Below are positions 1 to 5,525 of a stretch of 6,123 nucleotides of DNA, piece by piece. The DNA is from Flavobacteriaceae bacterium (GTDB taxonomy: Bacteria; Bacteroidota; Bacteroidia; Flavobacteriales; Flavobacteriaceae). A model generated the notes under the pieces. It was not told the origin of the DNA. It made no database searches and was given only the letters and a program-made list of their open reading frames with translations. The stretch is taken from NCBI GenBank assembly GCA_014763515.1, contig JACXVH010000168.1, positions 1 through 6,123 of the forward strand, read 5' to 3'. The first letter of the stretch is position 1, and every line of letters starts with the position of its first letter. Position numbers and translations under genes: made by a program.

Positions 1-333
1 ATGGTGATCAAGTCGACGATCCCGGTAGGGTACACCAAGACGATAAACGAGCAGTTTGACACATCAAATATCATCTTCTCTCCTGAATTTCTGAGAGAAT
101 CACCAGCTCTTTATATAGCTAGAAGACTCACGGATGAACTAAAAAATGTAGTTTGCGTAGAACCAAACATACCACTTGACTATCAACTATCAACTAGCAA
201 CAATCAACTAAAACTTGTAGATTTGAATTCAGCTTTAGCTGATTCAGAGATCCAAGTTTTTCTTGTTGCACATAAAGAATTTAAAAATCTTGATGTTCAA
301 ACCGATTTGGATTTTTGCGGGGTTTTAAACTAA
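1..333 (+). pseudogene. Chimeric nucleotide-sugar dehydrogenase remnant (Ugd-like start, WecC-like end), 5' end outside window
   Basis: The family oxidises UDP-glucose (Ugd) or UDP-ManNAc (WecC) to the uronic acid for polysaccharide synthesis. The first about 35 residues read like the end of the Ugd NAD-binding domain: IKSTIPVGYT at 3-12, then FSPEFLRES at 26-34. From ESPAL onward the protein matches instead the C-terminal UDP-binding domain of WecC-type enzymes: RESPALYIA (32-40), VVCVEPNI, then LVAHKEFKNL and a terminal DFCGV, which is the normal WecC ending. The whole central part, including the catalytic cysteine region and the central helical domain, is missing. The switch occurs where both families carry an LRES-AL stretch, which suggests recombination or deletion at shared sequence. 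The ATG at base 1 is probably an internal methionine, since Ugd has about 115 residues before this point. The fragment should be enzymatically dead. The family calls are firm, and the fusion interpretation is inference. Confidence 0.8.
179..196 (+). repeat. Short heptamer repeat ACTATCA (about 2.6 copies)
   Basis: The unit ACTATCA occurs at 179-185 and 186-192, followed by a partial ACTA at 193-196. A degenerate echo, CAATCAACTA, lies at 201-210. The repeat encodes part of YQLSTSNNQL in the dehydrogenase remnant, in a loop just after the VEPNI motif where the WecC family varies in length. It may be a small microsatellite expansion in a segment no longer under selection. No function is evident. 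Confidence 0.55.
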
Positions 334-334
334 A

Positions 335-406
335 ATGAGTAAAAAACAAGCCATAAAATCACTCTCATTTCTTTGGACGGGTTCGTTCCTAGGAAGGAGT
401 AAGTAA
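335..406 (+). pseudogene. Stub of a second Wzx-type flippase N-terminus (23 codons)
   Basis: An ATG one base after the dehydrogenase stop opens 23 codons and ends in TAA at 404-406, directly abutting the ATG of the flippase at 407. The peptide contains SLSFLWTGSFLG, which resembles the conserved first helix of polysaccharide flippases (pattern SLSFLWTGSLLGAG). It stops just where that helix would continue. I infer that this is the 5' stub of a resident wzx gene whose body was replaced by the unrelated flippase downstream. An alternative is a translated leader peptide that feeds ribosomes to the next gene, since its stop and the next start touch. It has only a weak ribosome binding site (GGGG around 318-321). 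Homology over so few residues is suggestive rather than proven. Confidence 0.5.
391..400 (+). promoter_or_regulatory. Strong Shine-Dalgarno for the flippase
   Basis: AGGAAGGAGT contains AAGGAG at 394-399, seven bases before the ATG at 407. It is the best ribosome binding site at the left of the window and fixes the flippase start. It lies inside the last codons of the upstream stub ORF. Confidence 0.8.
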
Positions 407-1783
407 ATGAAAAACACCATAATTTTACTCTTTGTAAAAATGTTTGAAAAAGGGATAATGTTTCTTTTTTTTATGCTTTTAGCTCAAACATTTGGCAAAG
501 AAGTTTTTGGAGAATTTTCCTATTATTTTACCATTGCAACACTATTGTTTGTACTTTTTGATTTAGGCGGAGAGTTCTATCAGATAAGAGAATTTAGTAA
601 AGCTGAGAGATTAAAAAACTTTAACACTATATTTTTAATTAAGAGTGCTATTTTTTTAATTATTTTCGCAACTACATTTATTATCACTAACAATATTTAT
701 CTACTCTTACTTTTGGGCTCTTATTATCTTGATAGCATTATCTCGATTTTTCGTTCTTCTCTTTACAAAAACGGACATTATATTTTAGAATCTAAATTTA
801 CCATCATAGAAAAATCTATTTTTATCGCTATTGTCTTTGCAAATATTTTAAGCATTCAAAATATTCTTGTAATGTATTTTGCTTTTTTACTTTCCAAATT
901 TATATATCTTTTAATACTCTCAAAAAAGTTTTATAAATTTAGATATGTTTTAAAAACTAAAAAATTATTTGATTTGAATTTTGCAAAATACTATTTAACT
1001 AATGCTTGGAGTTATGTACTCCATGCGCTTTTGGTAGTTGTTTTTGTTCAAATAGACATCATTATGCTAATGCAGATGAACATCTCATTTGGAGACATTG
1101 GTCTTTATTCAGCTGCTGTCAAAATATACATGACTGTTATTATTTTTGCAGATGTACTTTTTAAGCTTTATTATCCTCTTGTAGCAAAATATTTACAAAA
1201 TGGCGAGCAAGAAACATTAAAAAAACTTGTCTTAAAAATCCAAGATACAAATCTTTTCTTCTCAATATATTTTGCAATTATCACTATGCTTTTCGCACCA
1301 GAGATTATTAGTTTGGCTTTTGGTGAAGAATTTGTTGAGTCTTCTAAAATGTTGATTCTTTTATCGATTATCATCATTTTTAGATTTTCTATGTACACAT
1401 ATACCGCTATTCTTTCATCATCAAATCTCAACCATATCAAGCTTTATACTTCTTTGGCATGCGTTGTTACAAACATAGTTTTAAACTATATATTAATTCC
1501 AATTTATGGAGTTTATGGTGCGATTATTGCAACAGTATTAACAGAAATTTTACTTGTCTTTTTGTATAAAATCAGTAGTTTTAAAGTTATCTTTACTAAT
1601 ATTTTAACAAAACAAGAAATTGTCATTATGTTATTTGGAGCATTGATGCTGTTTTTATTTTTAGACTATCAATTTTCATTGCTAGAAAAATTTATTTTTC
1701 TAGTAGTTATTGCTTTGTCATTGATTTTCAACCTACAAAACATCAAAGCAAAATTAAATTTTCAAAAGGCTATAAATGAGTAA
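407..1783 (+). CDS. wzx: Wzx-like polysaccharide flippase (MOP superfamily)
   Basis: This inner-membrane protein probably flips undecaprenyl-diphosphate-linked repeat units to the periplasmic face. It has 458 residues, a normal Wzx length, and is almost continuously hydrophobic, consistent with about 12 to 14 membrane helices. Family-typical features are an N-terminal helix pair with FGEFSYYFTIATL (34-46), FDLGGEFYQIREFSK (51-65) near the first cytoplasmic loop, a central QIDIIMLMQM (215-224) followed by IGLYSAAVKI (231-240), and IPIYGVYGAIIAT (364-376) in the C-terminal half. The start is set by a strong AAGGAG seven bases upstream. The end overlaps the next gene by eight bases (ATGAGTAA). 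Composition is very AT-rich: a hand count of 601-660 gives 12 G+C of 60, lower than the flanking genes, which suggests acquisition from elsewhere. The substrate cannot be predicted. The gene symbol denotes the functional class. Confidence 0.88.
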   Translation: MKNTIILLFVKMFEKGIMFLFFMLLAQTFGKEVFGEFSYYFTIATLLFVLFDLGGEFYQIREFSKAERLKNFNTIFLIKSAIFLIIFATTFIITNNIYLLLLLGSYYLDSIISIFRSSLYKNGHYILESKFTIIEKSIFIAIVFANILSIQNILVMYFAFLLSKFIYLLILSKKFYKFRYVLKTKKLFDLNFAKYYLTNAWSYVLHALLVVVFVQIDIIMLMQMNISFGDIGLYSAAVKIYMTVIIFADVLFKLYYPLVAKYLQNGEQETLKKLVLKIQDTNLFFSIYFAIITMLFAPEIISLAFGEEFVESSKMLILLSIIIIFRFSMYTYTAILSSSNLNHIKLYTSLACVVTNIVLNYILIPIYGVYGAIIATVLTEILLVFLYKISSFKVIFTNILTKQEIVIMLFGALMLFLFLDYQFSLLEKFIFLVVIALSLIFNLQNIKAKLNFQKAINE

Positions 1784-3038
1784 AAAAATATTATTAATGG
1801 ACACACTAAGTTTAATGGACACACTAAGTGCAATCCATGTAGGTAATGGTGCATTACTTGAAAATACTATTAAGCTATGCAAAGATGCTTATGGTGAATG
1901 TGAATTTAATATTATGACTTTTGATAAAGTGACAAACAGATTAAAATATAATGAAGATAAATTATATGATCCAATGTTTGGAAATTTTGCAATCGATAAA
2001 AATAGCTTTCATAAGATATTTTGGATGCTAAAGCAGTTAGCATTTATGCTTCTACAAATTATTAATGAATACACGTTCAAAACATCATCCAAAAAATTAA
2101 CATTCAATAATAATCAAAAACAAGCAATAACACTAATTGAGAAAAGCGATATTTGTATAAGTCTAGGTGGTGAGATGATTGGTGATACTTTTTTCAAAAC
2201 ACTTCCATTTTACCTTTTCAACTTTTGGATAGCAAGCAAAAAAGGTAAGAAATTCATTCTCTTTCCTCAGAGTGTTGGACCATTGAAAAAGGGTTGGACA
2301 CGAAAACTTTGTCGTTGGGCTCTCCGAGATGCAGCACTTTTGGTCGGAAGAGATAAGCCTTCATACGAAACTCTTTTATCGCTTGGATTTGACAAAGACA
2401 AAGTAATGTTTGCACCGGATGTCGCCATACAACAAGAGATAGGAAATGCAGAGATATATAATTACTTTAATGATAAAACAAAAAAAATTATAGGTATCAC
2501 AATATCAAATCCACCTCATAGAGAGATGGGGCAACAAGTTGATTTTGTTCAAGAAATTGGTTCGCAAATAGAAAAACTAGATAGTAATACATATAAAATA
2601 CTTATCATGCCATCAAATTACAAACTTCGTGAGATTAGTGCTGATTATGCTTTGTGTTTAAAGCTCAAAGAAAGATTAGCAGACAAATTTGAAGTTGCTA
2701 TTTTGGAAAATCGTCCCTATTTTCCAGATGAATACACAGCATTACTTGGCCAATTAGAGTTTTTTGTCTCTACTCGTATGCATGTCGCTATTCTGGCTAC
2801 AACTGCGTTTACACCGACTATAGCCATAAATACACAACATAAGATTATGGGTTATATGAAAAATATAAACATGGAGCATTTTTGTGTTGAGTATGAAAAT
2901 TTAAATACTATTTTTGAGTTGTCTCAAGAGATTGTAAACACAAGAGAACAAGTAGTAGAAGATTTAAAAGCCGCAAATGCAAAACTAAAAAAAGAGCATG
3001 AAATTTTTGTATTAAAACTTAAAGAGATAGTAAAGTGA
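1776..3038 (+). CDS. Polysaccharide pyruvyl transferase family protein
   Basis: The protein (420 aa, PF04230-like; relatives CsaB and WcaK) is predicted to transfer pyruvate from phosphoenolpyruvate to a sugar of the repeat unit, forming a ketal, in the cytoplasm or at the inner membrane. Visible motifs are HVGNGALLEN (21-30), the nucleotide-binding-like N-terminus; ISLGGEMIGD (128-137), corresponding to the usual GGG/GGD loop; FPQSVGP (163-169); GRDKPSYETLLSLGF (191-205); PDVA (214-217); and the C-terminal VSTRMHVAI (331-339) with TQHK (353-356), where the family has R-x-H and a conserved lysine. No signal peptide or membrane helix is evident. The ATG overlaps the flippase stop by eight bases and is preceded by AAAAGG at 1764-1769, spaced six bases. 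An exact 18-bp tandem duplication near the start adds LMDTLS. The C-terminus (about 385-420) is a charged, probably helical tail. The acceptor sugar is unknown. Confidence 0.88.
   Translation: MSKKILLMDTLSLMDTLSAIHVGNGALLENTIKLCKDAYGECEFNIMTFDKVTNRLKYNEDKLYDPMFGNFAIDKNSFHKIFWMLKQLAFMLLQIINEYTFKTSSKKLTFNNNQKQAITLIEKSDICISLGGEMIGDTFFKTLPFYLFNFWIASKKGKKFILFPQSVGPLKKGWTRKLCRWALRDAALLVGRDKPSYETLLSLGFDKDKVMFAPDVAIQQEIGNAEIYNYFNDKTKKIIGITISNPPHREMGQQVDFVQEIGSQIEKLDSNTYKILIMPSNYKLREISADYALCLKLKERLADKFEVAILENRPYFPDEYTALLGQLEFFVSTRMHVAILATTAFTPTIAINTQHKIMGYMKNINMEHFCVEYENLNTIFELSQEIVNTREQVVEDLKAANAKLKKEHEIFVLKLKEIVK
1794..1829 (+). repeat. Exact 18-bp tandem duplication inside the pyruvyl transferase gene
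   Basis: The unit TTAATGGACACACTAAGT occurs at 1794-1811 and again, without a mismatch, at 1812-1829. It keeps the frame and repeats LMDTLS, giving LMDTLSLMDTLSA at residues 7-19. With one copy removed the N-terminus reads as a normal family start (KKILLMDTLSAIHVGNGALL). Perfect identity suggests a recent slippage event. The second copy also supplies an internal ATG at 1815 that could act as an alternative start. Confidence 0.97.
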
Positions 3039-4321
3039 TAGATAAAGATTTAAAAATTTATGATTCTGTTTGTACGGGATGTTCTGCATGTACAGAAGCA
3101 TGTGCGTTTCCTGATGACAACGGTATAAACCCCATACAGCTCATCAAAAATGAAGCGGGACTAGCCGTCCCACGCATAGACAGTGATATATGCACATCAT
3201 GCAAGGCATGCTATAAAGCATGTCCGACAGAAGATAAAATTTTTAACAAGGAAATGACATTTGAGAGATATAGAGAAAAGATAGGAGAGTGTTATTTTGG
3301 CTATTCACTTGATAATGACCATCGTTTTGAAGCCGCAACAGCAGGCATAACGACGGAAATTGCATCATACTTACTAGAAACAAATCAAGTCGATGGTGTA
3401 GTGAGCAGCTATCAAAATGATGATAATGAAATCATTACAGAAATTTTTACCACAAGCCATGAAGTAAAAAAAACAAGAGGCTCCATTTATAGACAAGTTT
3501 CACTTCTGAATGGTTTGGCTGAAAAAATAGAACAAGGAAATCATAAAAAACTTTTAGTTATAGGTCTTCCTTGTCATATCGAAGGCTTGAAAACCTTGCA
3601 TAAAGTAAACAGACATTTACGAAAAAATGTAGAGTTTATTACTATTGCCCTTTTTTGCAAACAGACTAAAACAGAAGAGTTTTCAGACTTTGAAAGAAGA
3701 GTGCTTCAAGCCAAGCCAAACCAAAAAATAAACTACAGAGGTAAGGGTTGGGCAGGCGTTACAAGTGTGGAAGGAGGGCTGAGCCTTCCTTTCACCAATA
3801 TTAAATTCAGCTTAAACTGGGGAACTTTTGCTTTCGCACCTAATTATTGTTTTACATGTAGTGACCCCATAGGTGCTGTAGCCGACATATCTGTAGGAGA
3901 TGCATGGCTTAGAAAATACTATGCTGACAAAACAGGAAGTAGTCTTTTTGTAGCAAATAGTGAAACTGGAAAAATGGTTATAGAAGAGATGGCAGCAGCC
4001 AAAAAAATCTACATCGAAAAAGAGAGCGCAGACAATATCATCGCTTCTCAAAATACGAACTATGTAAAGTTTAAAACTTCCTATGTAAACGAAAGAAGAG
4101 TGGCGTTTGGAGATTTGGATGCATACTCTGAGAAAGTCCCACAAAGCTATAAACGGCTCATTAAGTGGATAAAATTTAACAAATGGCTCTATGAGACAAT
4201 GGTACGAACAAAAATTGTTGACTTTGTGCCTGAGTTGGTTTTGAAAGTGTATGGCAAAGTTAGCGGAAAGATTTTTGGAATCCTTGCTTTTGAATTATCT
4301 AAAGAGAAAGTAAATAAATGA
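3035..4321 (+). CDS. Iron-sulfur FrhB/FdhB-like protein of polysaccharide loci
   Basis: A two-cluster ferredoxin domain is fused to a coenzyme F420 hydrogenase/dehydrogenase beta-subunit-like domain (428 aa). The N-terminus carries two CxxCxxCxxxC sets: C13, C16, C19, C23 and C53, C56, C59, C63, the second ending in CP. The FrhB-like part shows ATAGITTEIASYLL (101-114), TRGSIYRQV (148-156), GLPCHIEGL (177-185, with C180), FCKQ (C208), RGKGW (235-239), CFTC (272-275) and DISVGDAW (284-291). These match the usual GLPC, R-x-K, CxxC and GD-x-W signatures. The family binds [4Fe-4S] clusters and a flavin, and moves electrons. Campylobacterota are not known to make F420, so flavin is the likelier cofactor. 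Such proteins recur beside pyruvyl transferases in exopolysaccharide loci with no settled role. The start is GTG, because the reading frame begins in a GTGA overlap with the upstream stop. The C-terminal about 30 residues are more hydrophobic and may be amphipathic. Confidence 0.85.
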   Translation: MIDKDLKIYDSVCTGCSACTEACAFPDDNGINPIQLIKNEAGLAVPRIDSDICTSCKACYKACPTEDKIFNKEMTFERYREKIGECYFGYSLDNDHRFEAATAGITTEIASYLLETNQVDGVVSSYQNDDNEIITEIFTTSHEVKKTRGSIYRQVSLLNGLAEKIEQGNHKKLLVIGLPCHIEGLKTLHKVNRHLRKNVEFITIALFCKQTKTEEFSDFERRVLQAKPNQKINYRGKGWAGVTSVEGGLSLPFTNIKFSLNWGTFAFAPNYCFTCSDPIGAVADISVGDAWLRKYYADKTGSSLFVANSETGKMVIEEMAAAKKIYIEKESADNIIASQNTNYVKFKTSYVNERRVAFGDLDAYSEKVPQSYKRLIKWIKFNKWLYETMVRTKIVDFVPELVLKVYGKVSGKIFGILAFELSKEKVNK

Positions 4322-5277
4322 AACAAATATTAAATTTATCTGTAGTTAATAATTTTGTACTTGTAGCAATTGTTTTTATCCTTAGCATATCAATGAGCCC
4401 CTACTATATAGATGGAGATCAATATCATTATCGAAAAGTATATGAAGGGTTGCAAGGTTTAAGTCTGCTGGATGGATTTGTTTTTTATACCTTAAATCTT
4501 GATTCAAAAGAAGTTGTGCATTTTTTCTTGTCATGGCTTGGTAGCAATCAGGGGGTTGATAAAGATTTACTTATGGCATTTTCGAATTCTTTTTTGGCTT
4601 ATGGCACAATAATGCTACTTCGAAAATGGAAAGTTTCTATTTTTATTATAGCACTTCTGTTGTTAACAAATTTTTATTTTTATGTACTGTACTTTGCGGC
4701 AGAACGCCTAAAATTTGGCTTTATATTCTTAACGTTTTCTTTGTTATATATAAGATATTTTTACATATTTTCTGTCTTGTCCGTTATTGCACATATTCAA
4801 ATGTCAATAGTGTATTTATCAATGCTATTTAATATAATTTTAAAACATATCACAGATACTATTCGTTTTAAATATATAAAAAAATCTTTTTTATATATTT
4901 TAGTTTTCTTAATGATCATTTTACCGATTATCTTTTTTTATCTAGGTACACATTTTACGGCAAAGTTTGAACATTATAGTGGAGAACACAATCTTTTTGA
5001 GTTATCAAAAATCTTTATTTTTTTTATATTCTCGTTATGGTACTCCAAAAATAGAAAAGAGGTAATATTTTTATTTTTGCCATTATTAATGGCTGTTTAT
5101 TTGATTGGTGGAGAACGAGTTAATATGATAGGATATTTTGTATTTTTGTATTACGCGTTACCTGTCAAAAAGGGATTTAATATTGGTATTATCGCTACAT
5201 CAGTTTATTTTCTTTTTGCTTCAGTTGGATTCACAATAAATATTTTGGAATATGGGAATGGTTTTTATGAAAAATAA
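4318..5277 (+). CDS. wzy: EpsG/Wzy-like polysaccharide polymerase, membrane protein
   Basis: A 319-residue, strongly hydrophobic protein with roughly nine to ten predicted membrane segments, the first at about 11-28. It probably links repeat units in the periplasm in the Wzx/Wzy pathway. EpsG-like features are the early acidic motif YYIDGDQYHYRKVYEGL (29-45), where the family has D-x-x-x-Y; AAERLKFGFIF (127-137), in the position of the family's arginine-containing helix; and IAHIQMSIV (157-165), resembling the family's A-H-x-S segment. Wzy proteins are poorly conserved, so the call rests on topology, these motifs and the flippase in the same operon. The ATG overlaps the upstream stop (ATGA), which suggests translational coupling. 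It is slightly short for EpsG (about 350), but its start and end look natural. The sequence is extremely AT-rich: a hand count of 4861-4920 gives 7 G+C of 60. Confidence 0.75.
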   Translation: MKQILNLSVVNNFVLVAIVFILSISMSPYYIDGDQYHYRKVYEGLQGLSLLDGFVFYTLNLDSKEVVHFFLSWLGSNQGVDKDLLMAFSNSFLAYGTIMLLRKWKVSIFIIALLLLTNFYFYVLYFAAERLKFGFIFLTFSLLYIRYFYIFSVLSVIAHIQMSIVYLSMLFNIILKHITDTIRFKYIKKSFLYILVFLMIILPIIFFYLGTHFTAKFEHYSGEHNLFELSKIFIFFIFSLWYSKNRKEVIFLFLPLLMAVYLIGGERVNMIGYFVFLYYALPVKKGFNIGIIATSVYFLFASVGFTINILEYGNGFYEK

Positions 5278-5512
5278 ACCAAAAATTCTCACTTTCGTAA
5301 GCTATTATCTTCCAGGTTATAAAGCTGGTGGCCCGCTGCGAACAATTGCCAATATGGTGGATCATCTCAGTAATGATTTTGAATTTTGGATCGTGACGCG
5401 TGATCGCGATCTGGGGGATGAGGAACCGTATACAGACATTAATGTAAACCAGTGGAATGATATACAAGGCGCAAAAGTGTTCTATCTCTCGCCTGAAAAT
5501 CAGACTTTGAGT

Positions 5513-5518
5513 GGGGAG
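5513..5518 (+). promoter_or_regulatory. Candidate ribosome binding site for the C-terminal glycosyltransferase fragment
   Basis: GGGGAG lies seven bases before the ATG at 5526, which opens the second frame of the broken glycosyltransferase. It sits at or beside the deletion junction, so it may be a chance product of the join. If used, the donor-binding half would be made as a separate polypeptide. Confidence 0.4.
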
Positions 5519-5525
5519 TATTTTT

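Noticed and set aside
334..406. Promoter or rho-independent terminator between the dehydrogenase remnant and the flippase
   Set aside because: No convincing -10/-35 pair or GC-rich hairpin with a T tail was found in this short interval. The transcription start is probably upstream of the window.
1171..1440. Minus-strand ORF of 89 codons within the flippase
   Set aside because: Lies wholly inside an intact membrane-protein gene on the other strand, has no recognisable motif or ribosome binding site, and is an expected shadow frame.
3812..4144. Minus-strand ORF of 110 codons within the iron-sulfur protein gene
   Set aside because: The + strand frame carries the family's CFTC and GDAW motifs here. 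The reverse frame resembles no family.
3035..4321. True F420-reducing hydrogenase beta subunit
   Set aside because: No hydrogenase subunits are nearby, the context is polysaccharide synthesis and the lineage is not expected to make F420. Only a family-level relationship is claimed.
4626..4832. Second + strand ORF of 68 codons inside the polymerase gene
   Set aside because: Out-of-frame shadow of an AT-rich membrane gene. Its hydrophobicity follows from the T-rich sequence.
465..5025. Homopolymer runs of eight (T at 465-472 and 5018-5025, A at 2480-2487 and 3466-3473) as phase-variation switches
   Set aside because: All are only eight bases, sit in very AT-rich coding sequence where such runs are expected, and no run coincides with a frameshift. 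The one frameshift, at about 5510-5525, is better explained by a deletion.
5231..5467. Minus-strand ORF of 78 codons across the polymerase/glycosyltransferase boundary
   Set aside because: Covers two recognisable + strand coding ends and has no features of its own.
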